Of a stretch of 64,000 nt of DNA, positions 25,201 through 40,200 are shown piece after piece. The translations under genes were made by a program, and so were the position numbers. A model generated the notes under the pieces. It was not told the origin of the DNA. It made no database searches and saw only the letters and a list, made by a program, of their open reading frames with translations. This DNA is from Phoronis australis (taxonomy: Eukaryota; Phoronida; Phoronidae): assembly GCA_002633005.1 (NCBI GenBank), contig NMRA01000126.1, positions 481,883-545,882 on the forward strand, read 5' to 3'. Positions within the stretch are counted from its first letter, which is position 1; each line of letters opens with the position of its first letter.

Positions 25201-28200
25201 AGGAGCTAGTTCACCATTTCACCTCCAACTTTCACATGGTCAAAAATAGAATTATTTTATTTTTGGCCTTACTACAATAATATCAGCTGTCGGGTACAGC
25301 ACTCTCGGTTACGCAATGTTTGTTGACAGGGTTAGATTAGAGCTAATGTCCTGGTATAAGCTCCACCCCACTTGTCAGTCACTGAGCTGGTGATCACTCA
25401 AGCCATATGACTTACTGAAGCTTGGTCAAATATAATTAAAAAGCAACTTTGGATTTTCAGAATGGTTTTATTTTTCTTCAGTATACTGTGCATGAAGAAT
25501 TGAAGACTAGGATGATATAAAAATGTAAAAAACAGTCAAAATCAATTTTTTTGTGTATCCACCTACCTTAAACAAGCTCTGAGTGTTGGTAGCAGTCTTC
25601 CAGGAAACGATGTTTTTCATAAGAAAAAGCAACTATTTGTAAGCCCTCACACATTTCACTGCTGCCATATTTTTTAAAACAGCATTTTTGTGAAATTAGG
25701 TTATCCATGACCTTAACATATTTACCAGAATTGGATGTATGTTTTTGAAATTGTTGGTTGGTGAAATAAATAAATCAAATAAAAAACAGGTTATAATGGT
25801 AATTTAAAACAACATTGTGGCAGGATTTTTTATATTCACTGATAATAAATAAAAATGATCTGCTCAGTTTGTCTTGACCTTGTATACTCATGCAACATTG
25901 ACCACTTTTTACAGTTGAACATAACTTACTGTCAACAATTTTGTTGTCTGTTGGTCTAGCCGCGACTACAAGCAGTGAACAAACTAAATTTAAATGATCA
26001 AGATCATTCATTTTGTTATCTGAAAGGGAAACTATTCCTTAGTTATTTCCTTTGTCGTGGTCGAAACTTATAAATCATTCTGAAGTGTCTTTTTAACTCA
26101 TCACGTCAGATCACAAAGGTGACATTACCATGGCCCTGGGTGACAAGAATCCCATTTTAACCTCAGTTGAATATTAAAGCTCATCACATAGCCATCTGAT
26201 CGTGCCAGCTACAAACAAGGCCATGTAGCACAATCTTTTACGCGTGGTTTTATCACAAAAAGAACTTTAAAGCAAGTTCAATGGTTTTTGTTTTATAATT
26301 AGAACTACAGATGTCACTGTGTAAATCTAGATAATTTTGTGTTAATAGATGGTTTCAAAAGCCAATGTACTGTCACTGGTTTGTGAGAAGCCCTTGGGTT
26401 GAACATTTTATCTGCTTTATGTATAGAAGAAAAGTGAAAATGTCACAACCCAGATTAAATTCTTGGTCTTCTTTTCATAAATTCCCAGGGGTCTCTGTCA
26501 TTTGAGACTTTTAAGTAAAAAATTTGGCCTCTTTGTGTTCCCACTGCACAGTGAATAAAGCTTTAGCCATGTAATCACTAGCTCATCACGGTTTAGAAAT
26601 AATTAATAGAAATCATCTCAATAACTCGTATTTATGAGTACAGTGGCGGATCTAGGATATCACAAGGGGGGGCCAGCATGTTGTCCGAAAACATTTGTTC
26701 AAAGCATGATTAGATGCGCATGGCACCGAATGGGGGGAAAATTTTTCTGTTTTTTCCTCTAAAAATCAAGCATTTTCCTTGATTCCTGAAGTATTATCCA
26801 AGAAAAAAAGGCAAAGAAAAAAAGCACGGCGAACGTGTCGAACATGAAAAACTACAATTTTTGCGGACTCGAACTCACGACCTGGCGGTATGAGCAAGCG
26901 TACTTTACCACTACACCACCACGACTTCACTCAAAATTTTATAAGAGACCTACTTGTTTATGGTCCACAGCGTTTGCGCGCGATTCCTACTTCTTTTTGT
27001 AATGCTTATTACACTTTTTGTACCTTGTGCAATCAGTTCGTAACAAATTTGTTGTATTTAAAATAGTCTTCAATTGCCCAAAAGACCAAATCCGTTTTTT
27101 GTGTTGGCACTAATGAGGCGATTGCTTTGGAAATTGTCTTAAGTTAAGGTTTGACAGAGATAATTGAGTTTCTGAGTGATTTACTGATTCTTCGATTAAA
27201 ATTCACATCTTACCAGCAGCTTCTGTTTTTTCATCGTTACTCAGATTCCATTTTCTTTAAAAAATGAAGTAATTTTCTTCATTGCACAGTGAAGCAGACG
27301 ACAGAAACGGAGTCGTAGTGCGCAGCGCCACTGCCGGTCGCCTGGGATATCGCGGGAGAGCCTATACTTGGCCATAGTTTTGTTACAATTGAGCCGTGTT
27401 CCGNGCTTTTGTTGATCAAGTTAAACAAGTCAATCAGTTTCAGAAAATGTTCTATGGTAACCAGTAGTGATGTAGTTTGTGCGATTTTAGAATTTCCTCG
27501 GCTCTACGCCTTTATTGTCACAGACAGAAATGTTGTAAAACGTGACTGAGGAAATCATGATAGAGATGTTATGTTTTTTTCACTGGTTTTTACAGCACCT
27601 TAGTCACAGCCAATAAACTGTCATAAGGAAACAGAATAGACATTGTTTTTAGTACTCAAGAAATAAGTTATAGTCAGTTTTGTTGTCTCATTCCAAGAAT
27701 GACTTCAGCCACACTTAATGGTAAAAAAGTGTTCCTTTTTAACCTGCCACGAGAAATAAAGCAAAATTACGTCAGATTATATAAATGTTCTGTTGCTCAG
27801 TTACCCGCCTTCACAAACTTGCTAAAACGCAAGCTCTTTCACGGGTAGCCGAAACGCCAGTCGTGTGAACGGTTCCTTTAGTGTCACTTTTGCCAGTTGC
27901 TGGTGGTTTGACTTACTCCTAAACTGTTGGTGTTCTTGCTGGAACTTATGTAACCAGATCGCTTACTATAAAGGCGGTGTAAGAGACCTTTGGTTATAGC
28001 AGAGAGTGAACGGCTTTGACATCCAAATTTCACTTAAGTACTTGGGTGGTGAGGGAACAAAAAACCACGGACAAAAATTGATTCTTGTGCAATCAGTTCG
28101 TTCGTCTGTTTAGCCAATGAAATTGGTAGCGTTTTTGCCACTCATGTGCACCTGATGATACCTTTCTCAACATCACTGCAGGAAGCTGTCAGCCACAGGA

Positions 28201-31200
28201 CATTGAAATAATTTGAGGTGCCTAATTTTTTGTGGAAGGTTAAAAAGAACCCTGCTTCACTATAATATTCTACCTTCCTAATGAAGATGTTTACTATACT
28301 TGAATCATTGTATCAGCACTTTTCAATTGAATTGCTGTAAGAAAGTAATTGTGATATTTTTTATTTCTAATTGTCACACTGACACAAATTGCACTGTTCT
28401 GTGACAGTTATTTAATGACACTGAGCTCCCTATTCCAGGGTGAAGCTCCAAGGTGGGACAGACAGAATAACATGTTCTGGCTTACCCACCATTTGCCCCC
28501 TCAAACCGTAGAATCCAAATTCACATTTGCCAGTAGCTCTCTTGCACTGTTTGAGGTGGTGACATCTACTGTCTATTGCCACTGTCTCTGCTGGCAATAT
28601 ACCGCCTCCTAGGTCTTCTGTCTGTTTTTAAGTTTTATGTTTATTCCATGGCAGTACTGTGACAGCAGAAGTTTCCAATTCTGTCATCAAGTTCCCACAA
28701 TCTTTTGTTCAGAATTACTACTCTAATGCCAGTTATCTCCCATGTTTCAAAGAGTTACTAAAACCCATTGGAAATGCCCATGAATACATGAAAGTTAACC
28801 CCTCCTGATTGAAAACACTCAGGTCAGCAAACTGAATCCACGTATGTTGTTGTTAGCTAGTTCGTCATTTTTCTTAACATTTGACGAGGAATCCAATTTC
28901 AGAAGCCATAGTTGAAAAAGTACCATTTTTCAATTTTTTCAGCCAGCATTTTGTTGCTTTGAATTCATCTCTGCTGCAGCAATGACTTTGCTCCAAACAA
29001 AAGGACCTTAGATCAGTGTCCCTGACATTGAGAGTTGATGGTGTTTCTTATGGTGATGGCGGTCTGGGAAGTGTCTGTCACCAGGTTATTGCCATGATCA
29101 CATAACTGTGCTTACACACCTTATCTGTTTATGGTTAGAGAACTTTCACATATTGTGTCATGCAGATTAATATTCGTGGTACCTGAACTTTAATCAGTTT
29201 AAGATAGAAGGGACTGAGTTGGGGTGCGACTTTGGTGCACATGTACTGACCTACACTATAATTAACCGATCAGCTTGTCTGGAATTTAGCATGGGTAGAG
29301 GTCAATATGTGATCAGTAAATATCATCTTCATGGGATGATGGGTGGTTGTCAGTGATTAATTGACCATAGAAGTCTCCCTGGTGAAAGTCTTTGTATTTC
29401 AGTTACACTCCTAATGTTATTAAGGTTGATAGCTAGGACACACATTTTTAACATCACTTTGTATGGCCTTCACCCTTCAAATAGATTTTGTAAGCATGTG
29501 AAGTACTTCTCAGTAAGACAAACATGATTTTTTACAGAATATGCTTAAATGATGGAGTTGTTACTGAATTAATTTTTTATCACTCAGTGTACCAACTTAA
29601 ATGATATTAGGAATTTGTTTGTTATTAATTGTTCACATTTTCAACAAATTATAAAGCATGAAATAAATGTCAAAAGCTTCAAAAAATACTCATATACACC
29701 TTCTTCACGCAGTCGCCATTTTAGAAGTGAGCCTCTTTTTAAGTCTTGAAAACAATGCATTCACATCGCAAAGCGCGAGTTTTTTGCATGCCTCATTATA
29801 TTTATGTCTTAATTGCATTGTTTTTTAAACATAAAAAGAAGCTCTGAGTCACTATTAAATGGCAACTGTGTGAATAACGTCTATATGTAGCTTTCTAGGA
29901 ATTATCATTTTTTACTATAACACGCTGGTTATCTACTTTCCTTGAAAGAAATATGGTAAAAAATGAGTCAAGTAATGTTTGCCAATATTTAGTTAAAGCA
30001 TTTTTACAAACATAGCTCTCTCATCCCAAGTGAGCAAAGTTCAATTGTACCACCTAACACCTACTTATATCAGAATGTTACTACTTACGTCATTGAGGGT
30101 CTTGGAAGGCTTCAAAACTAGGTTGCCGGGCAGGGTTGCTTCCGCCCGATTAACCACGTTGTTGTCTGTGGGTTTGTCAAGTACAATGTATACGCACTTT
30201 CTGTCATAGTCCTGTTCAGGTAAATCTTCCCAACTGTCATCTGCCATGTCTGAAATTAAACATTCTTTGAATTTCAAATTGTTGGAGGTTCTTCGTGTGG
30301 TTGAAAACCCTGCTCACCATTTCCTCTTCCCCTGATCACTTAAACCGAGTTTTAGGCAAGTAATTTTATATGAAGTTGTGGAGACCTCGGGTGTTATAAA
30401 TAAAAGGTTATGTGATCTGTTAAACTGCAGGTAGAATATGTTTGTGACCATATTGAAAAACAATGTGTGCAAACAGGAACAAACTTGTTTTACACCTGTA
30501 TTAGTGTTATAACTGTTTTGTGTCTAATAATTGCAAAAATTCAGGTTTAGTAGGTTTTTACTGAAACTGACTGTAACCAGACTAGAGACAATTGGCTATT
30601 CTATTGCTTTTGATGCTTGTATTCATTTTATTACTTGAGGGGTTCAATTATTCCTTTATTTTTAAAATTTTGATATTTTGTATTTTGGTCTTTGCCTGCT
30701 ACAAATTTGTAAGCAAAATGTGGGTGTCACCATTTAGTTTACCTGCTACAACCAGCTGAACAGAGGCAGCTCTGGCAAAAATGGGAAATTCATCTTTTAT
30801 TAAATGAATGATTGAAATCCTATTGAAAACTAATTACACTGGTTGCATGGTTGAAGGGCTTTAATTATATTTTGCAGTTTAATGATTGTCGTACATCAGC
30901 TAAGTAAACAAATTTTTCAGGATTTGGCTTCTACGGAAAAAGTTAATACCATTTAATTTTTCTCTTGTTTTATTTTGATACCTCTTGTATTTTCTATGAT
31001 AATAGACAAAAAATTAGGAAGTCTCTGAGCTATACACTGTATTCACGCAGCTGCCATTCTAAAGGTGTGCCTCGTTATATTCATGTCCCAAATGCATTGT
31101 TTTTTTAAACTTAAAAAGAGGCTCACTGCTAAAATGGCGAATGCCTGAATTAGGTCTATATGACCTTCTCAAAAGCACCCAGATTAAAAGTTCATGGTTA

Positions 31201-34200
31201 CCTCATTGCATTATATGATTGGATGACGATTATGTTATGTTAATGGATTGTGAAATAAGTTTAGTTGTTTTAAGTAACATTTTTTTTCTTTAGTAAATTC
31301 AAATTTGCTATTGTACTTCGAATTAAGTCACAAGTAATACCTACAATTATGTTCAGTATGATGTCATTGTGAAATTTGATGTTGTACCTATTATTTATGC
31401 CTTGTTGACATAACTAGAACTCCATGCAAAATCACAAATTTAACTATCTGTAACTTGAAATAAAAAATGATATTCAAATGCTTTATAAATTGATGATGTA
31501 TGTCGTAAAACAGCGACTGCTTAATTAACAGCTTCTTGGACAATTAAAACATTTAATATTTGAATGATGAAACTTGAGTCAGGTTAATGCACAGGCTCTC
31601 CTCACATGATCACGGCTCACTTATTATAACAAATTAAACTTCCTCACGTAGTACCCTACACTGTACCCTTCAACTTAACAGATTCATGTTCGGGTTCAGC
31701 GCCTAGTTTGACTTGCTGTTTGTAAATAGGTGAATAATTTACTGTGTACTGTGTACACCGCTTTTGTCCTGGTGGGCCAAGGATCAACAGTCAAATGTTA
31801 TTCATGTGATTTGATAAAGGTATGGTGTCAGAGTGGCCACTGACATGAGAGGTTATTTGAACAACAATCAAGTGGAAGGGGAGTACAGAACAACATCTCT
31901 ATTCTACTTTTATTAAAGATGTTCTTATTTTAGTCTTTAAAATTGTCAATTCAGGGCAGTTTGATAAAAAAATAATAACTGCAGTGAACTTCAACAATTT
32001 GTTGCTGAATTACAACAAAAACAATAATAACAAAATAACTGTAATTAAACGCACATAGCTGGTCTTTAGGTGTCGTTATAATACTACTGCGCTCTTGCCT
32101 GTATCGCATTTCAAGTTTAATCAACATATTCTTGCAAGGTTCACACAGGACTGGAAACTGCGACCTTCAAGTAAAATGTGTGACCTTCAAATAAAATGTT
32201 GACAGCATCCATGTATCAGCAGAAAATATAGGACTCGCGATTTTTAGGTGCAACTATTTTAGGTTTACAAATGCGTCCAAACTCGAGGTTTAGGAATAAA
32301 AAGCTTGTGGCATTCGAAAAGACTTACATTAATTTTGTACATCTTTAAAATAAAATTGCTTTATTATTGTAAAAATGCACTGAAATATGAATATTACTTA
32401 TCTAGTGCCTTGTATATCTAAGCACAATGTCGTACAATCACCGTTCAATGATGTACACCTTAGCTGTACTATTGATATTCAATCACACACCTGATTATTG
32501 TGTCTGACTTATAGTTATTATATTTCAAGCCTGATGTAGCCTCATCTTTAATACTGGTATTCGTTGTTTTGGTTTGGGATTTGGAGAAGAACTTTTTAAT
32601 GTAGCAAGTTCACAGGATATACACTGTAGTTCAAGTAGAGTTCAGTGACTGGTTGTACAGCTCCATTGGTTACCTGAAATCTGACTTACTGCACCTTAAG
32701 ATCTACACTTGTTACCTAATTACTGCTGTGTGGCTCTTTCACTTCCTGTACTTATTCAGGTACCTACATCCAGGCCCTTTAAATTGAGAAACTCAGAAAT
32801 TGGAGGGTGGGCGTTTGGAGGAACATGGATGTTTAAAACAAAATTTTGAAAACTAGGAGGTTGCCATTTACACAAACAACGGATTAGAATAACTAAATTG
32901 ATTATAACAAATGAATTTGCAACTCTGTTCAAAAGCCTGTGTTAGACTTAGCTGGTCAGCATCAGTAGGATCAATGGCCAGAGTCTAAGTATGAGGTCAT
33001 CTTGCACCCTTGATGCACTTAAACTAAAAGTCAAAATTAGGAGTGGGTGTCTAGCAAAGCATAAGTGTGAAAAAGTGATTTTTTTAATTTTAAAGTGGGT
33101 GTTGGCCGAACACAGACGTTGACACAACAGGAACAAGTACTGTATAATTTCAAACATTGCACAGTGCCTTTGTTAGTTGGTACTCACACAAACTGTGGAA
33201 AAAAGTAATAGTACAGATGATTAAGAAATATCAGTGTGTGCACCAGAATACATGTTTGCAATAAATTTACATCACACAAACATGACTTTCAAGGGAGGCA
33301 AAGAAGATAGCTGTTATTTTTTGTTATTTTTGTGCATTTCTTTTGCAGCTGCCTTTCTAACTATCTATCCAGACACTGAAAATTTGTTTACTTTTGAGGA
33401 AATTAATACAGTGTAGAAGGTAGAAAAGTTGACAGTTTTGTAGACTCTGTTGCAGCTGCTGTGGTAGCATGCGGGTGTCTTGTATTAATGAAGGTTTGGT
33501 TTGGTATCAGGGCATTGTTCACCACACTACCTGTAATTATTGCGTCAACACTTCTCCTGACAGTTAACATCAAATTGTTTCGTTGTTACAATAGCACCTG
33601 CATTATTATCTAAAACTTTTTGTTGTAAGACGTTACTGCAAAGTTCAAATTGATAAATTGAATAATTGCTTATGTTAGGTATTATAAGATTTCTCCCGCA
33701 GGTAAACACTCAAACCTGTGACAAGGCGTGGAATACAGGTTCTTTTCTTGCCCATGCACTGTGGGTAATGGGGAGTAATTTACTCGATATTCTGTCAAGC
33801 GCATTTGGCAAAACAATCTAAAAATTAGTTTTTATCCAACATGGCCAGGAAACATTCTGAAGAGAGAAACTAAAAGAATTATTTTAACTATTACTACAGT
33901 AATACTATGACTATTTTTAAAACTTGCAGTAGTGCTACTTGTATAACATTTTACAGTTCTATTACCGTTCACCCACTTTTAGACACTTTAATTTAGATTT
34001 ATAAAATTAATCAAAAATTATACTTCATAAAAGCATGGGGCATAAATAAAAGCGATTAAAGATACTCACAAGATACTACTGCACACTTCTCCATTTTAGT
34101 AAAGCCTACTAACAGTATGACTAGTTAGCAACTACAAATAAACTAAAACAGTATGTGACCATGTTGTCCTGTTGATATCAAGTTTTTCATAGTATTTGTG

Positions 34201-37200
34201 GTCCAAGATTTGTGACCCCAGAAGATTTTTAATAGGCTGACAATGAAAGTCATTGTTTGTTCTACAAAATTACAGTGGTGCTAAGACATTGACATTAATA
34301 TCAATTCAAGCGTGAGGTTCATGCGGTGAGTTTTCCCTCTGTTCAAAAAGAGTCCTAGGAATGTCATTTTCAATATGCCGTCAACATCATGCTGTGTTTA
34401 CTGTTACCAAACTATTGTTTTCGTGGCAGAGAATTGGACTCATTTATATCCTTCCAAGCATGAAGGTTAGGCGGTTTAGCACAATTGTGGTAAAAGTGAA
34501 AAAATGAGCTTTGCACTGAGATAGTGCACCCCACCTGACATTACTATGTGTTTCACCTCATGTTTGTGACTTGACTTCTCTTTTGTTACTTGACAATGTC
34601 TGATGGATCTTAACTGAAGCATTGTTAGCTCTGTTGTTTCATGTTTTAGTCTACCAGACAGAAACTTGGACAAAACAGCCTTCAGCTATTGCTGGCCCTA
34701 GGTAGGCTACTGCTTTTCTCCCAGACAAGTGAATGCACAAAGCATTGTTTATCTTTGCTTCGTAAATCTTTTAAACCGGAATTCTTCACCTATTTAGGAA
34801 ACAGTTGGGGCAAAGGGGGTGAAATTTTTGCTTCTCAGTAAACATAAACAAAAGTAAATCTTTCATCTATTATTTCCATGCTATTGCTGAATTACTTAAC
34901 TGCTGCAGCAAGACATTAGGTGGAAACAGTTTGAGTATTTATTGCAAGGTAGTGAACCTTCGAAGAAGAGTAATTAAAACGATTTAGGCAATTCTAAAAT
35001 GTTAATAATTACTATAAATAAGACCTTACTATAAAAGCGATGGCATCTCAACATACAGAAGCCTGTCCACCTTGTACTAAGTCTGTATTAATTTTGTTTA
35101 GTAATAGTTGTAGTAATGATAATAACAATTTTCATTCTATAGGCATATGTTACTATCTCACCAATTTAGGACACAATAAGGTGCACTTGTGGAATTTGAT
35201 TATTTCGTGTTTTCCTGAAATATGAAAAGCACCAAAGAAATGCTTTGTTATTTTAAGGCTCAATACTATAGCCACAATCAGAAAAAGTTTTGTAAAAATT
35301 TTAGGCATTCACGTTGTTGTTAGAAACCTTTGAAAATGAAAAAGGATTAATTTGGCAATTAAATTATTTTTGTCTAAAATTGATTTTACTGTCAATTGGG
35401 ATGTAGTAATTTCTTCAAAGCAAACAGCAAATTGATTAGCTCACAGATATGTTGACTTGAATTTAAATATGTCACTTAAATCCATTAGTATCCATCAGTT
35501 TTAAAACGTTAACCTGTATTATAGGTAAAGCTATTGAAAGGTACATTGGTGCAAAGAATGTTAAGTAGGTAGTTAGTACTGTTCATTTATCCATTTTAGA
35601 CTTATCTGTTACTCCACTGGTCTGTCTGTTTTGTTGATGTTTCCATTTATCTACCATAAAATCACGCATCCCCTTACATTCCATTATTGCCCTACATTCA
35701 AATATAAGACCGTGACCTTATATCCTGGAGTACTGTATTTTTTAAGTTTAGCAGTGAAATATTATTTTGACTAAAAGACCTTTTTTGCCATTTAATACTT
35801 GGAATGGTTTTACCAAGTTAACATTTTCATTAATTATGAAAAGAAACAATATGCCTTTGTATTAGAATCACAGCTAATCTTGTGGTCTTGGTCGTGGCTA
35901 CGGTATCATGACTGTGATAAATATTCCCAACAATGCAATATTTCCCCTATAAAGCCATGCTCTTGTGTAGAAGATTTTATGGGACAAGCCCGCTTGCTGT
36001 TGCACAGATGTGAGGTATGAATAATAGCCTACCTCATCTGCCAAAATGTGTTGTCATTCAACCAAAATACCTTGTACTTTAACTTTTGATAAATACTAAC
36101 TACTGTACCAGCATTTTAAAATCTTCTGCAAAGAAATACCAAATGAGCGTATGAAGCATTCCGTTGATGTAATTTTTGAGACATCCACTTTTCCTGAAAG
36201 TGACTCATGGAAAATTGTCAATGAGTAATTGTGCTGGTGGAAATTACTGTCTTTTCACAACAAAGGCAGTCTTAAACATCTATTGAGTAACTGAAAGTAC
36301 ATAGAGGGAAAGTCTTTTGAAAACTCACTAACAATATCCACATGGCGGGGTTGTTAAAGGGTGAAATGGGGCTCAAATTATCTGAATATCTTCATTGTCA
36401 AAGTGTGTTAGCATCTAAGTTACTCTCCACTGTTGAACATTTTCAAATCTTGCAAAGAAAACTAGTCCTGATTAATTTTTAAGATAGTATAACCGTTTGG
36501 AGTTATGTTATTTATTTCCAATTTTAACGTAAATTTGAAGTTCTCTATCTATGACATGGGATTTTTTTGCATCAGTTTAGGTAAAATGTTAATTATAATT
36601 AAGGCTATTATAATGAAGAATGAGAGGTATCTCCTCTTAGTGGGTCGCAGTTTGCTATCTGTTTGACTTTCAACCAATGCTTTTTGACACAGTTTCCAGA
36701 ATTAAGTATAATGTCTTAATACTAAAAACATTAAACATGAATGGATATTATCATGAATTTGAAGAACTGTTTCTCAATCTTCTGTAAAAAAATGTTAGAA
36801 TAATCAGGGCTTGCAAACCTTATTTTTATGTGTATTGCAGCCCTATCTAATTATTTCTTTTTTAGTATCATACACGAATTTAAGAACTAAATTAAAAATA
36901 TTGTTTAAACTGTTGAAAATTTTTCTGTGTTGTATTTCATGATGTTTAAACGTCTCCAATTCATTTTGCCAATTTTGTGTCTTACAAGTCGGCCATAATG
37001 GCAGTGCTACAATAACCAATGTGGTAAGAAACCCGCCAGTTTGTCTCGTTATTACGATTGTGACCTTCGAGACAATTTACTCAACATCAAATTTATACAC
37101 TCGGGCACAAGGTTTTAATGGATGTTTTGGATAATATTAACCATAAAGTGAAGAGCAAACAGCATCGACTGATTAGTTTCCATCTAAAAATATATCAAGT

Positions 37201-40200
37201 GAAACCGTATGGGCGATACCGCCCTTATTTAAATAAGATAAGAAAGCTATCGCTTGATTGCCATTGCTGCAGAAAACAGTGAGAGATATGACTACAAACC
37301 ACTCTGAAACTTGTTTGCAAAATTGCTTTTGTTGACGAAGAAATTGACCGACTTTTCGAAACAAGAAGTCAAACTGAGTTTGCTAAATTTCTCTTTTTGC
37401 TACATGTTCAGTGCCACGTATCATTCACATCTGGCGTCAGACTTGAACTGGACTTTTGTTTGGATAGAACTCAAGTACTGTAAAATGTCTTTAAACTTCG
37501 GGTGGGGATAATTAACAAAATTGACTTTTTCATTTTTCGTGGGCTTCTGCACTTGGTGTGAATGCCCATAGCTTTTCAAGTATTGTTTGATGGTAACTTA
37601 CGAACCAGAACCAAAAAAGTGAGAGAGCATTAATTTGGTGTTAACATATATCTTTTTTATGAAGAAATGAGAATAAAACATTACTTTTCGCCATATTGTG
37701 TCCTCCGTGAAATTTTCCTTTTGCCAGTTTTATTTCAACTTTGAATTCTATGAAATATTGCTTTTAAATAAATCAATTGTTATCAGGGTATGAGGTAAAC
37801 AACTTGTTGAATTTTTATTTGAAGTGTTTGATATTAGACTACATACTAACAAGATTTTTACAATGACTTTTCAATGAAAATTACCAACAGTCACTTTAAT
37901 TATTTTGACATTTCTTAGTTATGTAATATCTCACTAATTTTAGGCAAAAATATTTGCCAAAATGACCTTTTTCATTTTGTGAATGGCCCCAATTTTTCAG
38001 AACTTTGTTTGATGGTAACTTTCAATTGGGGCATATCAAAAGCATTTATTTTTGGTACTTTATAAAATACCTAGAAAATGATAAAATAAAATTTCACTTG
38101 TCTGCCATGTTGTCCTAATTAGGAGAGATTTTAGGATATATAGAAGAGTTATAAGAATGAACTTAGATTTGTTTTAACATCTGGCTTCGCCATGCTGGAG
38201 CCAGCTGATGTTGATCAGGTAGGCGTCAGATTGTCACCCACGCAACTCTAGGTTGGCTGGAATATGTTTGGAAAGTAAAACAATGTGCGGAGATAACTGA
38301 AGCCAAGTCTAGGGAAAAAAGCTTATGACATCCTGTCATGACTCATTCGAAACCATGTTCCCAGGCCTTAGAAGGATGTTACTGTGACAATCACTTCAAA
38401 ATGTTATCAGATAACATGTTGGTATTACCTGTTTCAAGTTAGTCACAATCAATTTACTATGCTTTTACTGACATTGTCGCTGAGTAAATTTAGCTCACAC
38501 TTGGTTTTCAAATTTTCAAATGTTTTTCTTGGTTGACGAAAACCTAAGTTACTCCAAAACTCTAGGTATTGGTTCAGCTGCAGGTTATGTCTCACATTTG
38601 GATATCAATTGAATTACTCATTATAAGATATTTTGGTTGTCAGTTATCGCTGGTGTGGTTACCTTTAAAAGTAAGCTTATTCTCAGATGGGTAATTTATA
38701 ATTACAAAGCCCAAGTGAGAATGTTGACTTGGTTTTTTATCTTATCAGTGGTGACATAAACTAGCTGTAATGGCCGGCAACAAGATTCTCGTGCTTCTAA
38801 GTAATTTAGGTTTCAAAAGTGGCTGAGTTTACTAAGGTTTTATTATAGAAATCCTAAACTAATTGCACAATTTTTCTGCTGTAAAATTATAGTATCTAAT
38901 AATCACTTTGCTCCAATACCATTTTAATCATTTAGTTTTCACAGAAATAAATTAAACAAAAACACCGAGTTAAGTGATTTTTCATATTTTGCAAACAACA
39001 TTTTTACTTTTTCAAACTCAAATCAATCTCATTACTGAAAATCACATTATGTTTCCACTCTCCAAAAAAAACTTTGAAGATAGAATTGCTGACTCCAAGT
39101 TGATTAAGTGTAAAGTACTTGATATTAAATATAGCCGTGCAATATTTCAAGAAAACTTAGAAATATCAAGGATTTAAAACCAGAAGTATTATAATATATA
39201 GCATAGTAAACAAACCATGAAAGCCAAAATTGAATTTTTTTTATGAAATTTGCATGCTTATTTATAACGCAAGTTCAATCAATTGAATTGTAATCCAAAA
39301 AGGTTTGCATTGTACATCAAACATTTTCCAGTGTCAGAATACTTATCAGAGCCAAACAACAACCCTCATTGGAAACTAAACTTTTAACTTACATAGCCAA
39401 TGTCCATAAATAACTCGTAAAAATCTCTTTGTTTCTACAACAAAGAGCTTTTACAATATTTAATCATGAAGATAAAACATAATCTTTTCATTAGAAAGCC
39501 AGAGAAAACATAAGCCTGTAAAACCTTATCTCCAACTTTCATAACAGCATTCCAGTTTTTCCAGCACTTGTAAATCCCAGTGTTTGACGATCTTCTTGAT
39601 TGCCACGGACAAACCAATCTCGCTAGTTGCACGTCTGTTTGACTAAGCAAGGAAACGAGGCCGCTTTCTTTAATTTCAATCAGATTTTGGTACACAAAGG
39701 GGCAGGAAGTAATTTTTCCAATGTTTATCCAAATTGACGTAGAAAAATTCATGCCATAGGCTTTCTATGATTTGCTTCTCACGACGCTGAAATCGCATCT
39801 TCGCATATAGGTGAATTTGCCTTGAGAGTGCAAACTGAAACTAATTACCTTTGGACCATTTGAAAGAGACCCAGAATATGCCTTTATACAATTAAAATTC
39901 TTTTTATGGCTTTTTGTTAATCGATACATTGTGTAAGTACATTTTTATTGAAAAGTTGCTGAAATTGGAGAATTAATGAAAATGGGGTTTATGGTGTATG
40001 AAATCATTCAAAGAACACAGTTTCTTGTTGCATAACAGTCTGTTAAATAAAAAAGCATAATTTAAAGAAATACATTTTTGTATAACAGTTACGGTTTGGA
40101 AACCAGTTAAGTTAATTGAACTTTTTAGAGGTAGGAATTTAAGTTTATCTAATAAACAATTTTATTACTACTGACACCAAATCTTCTTTTTCCCATAAGA

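Larger units (their letters stand above)
19412..30088 (-). other. PRDM1 intron 2
   Basis: 10,677-bp GT-AG intron. It holds a TTAA-flanked DNA transposon (23595-25567), a transposon end motif (26641), a tRNA-like SINE remnant (about 26857-26932), an 18-bp direct repeat pair (27024 and 28085), an ambiguous base at 27404 and one copy of a foldback MITE (29692-29888). The stretches 19.5-23.5 kb and 28.2-29.6 kb show nothing I can support. Confidence 0.8.

Noticed and set aside
26857-26932. Functional tRNA gene
   Set aside because: The anticodon stem and acceptor stem do not pair, so it is kept as a tRNA-derived element.
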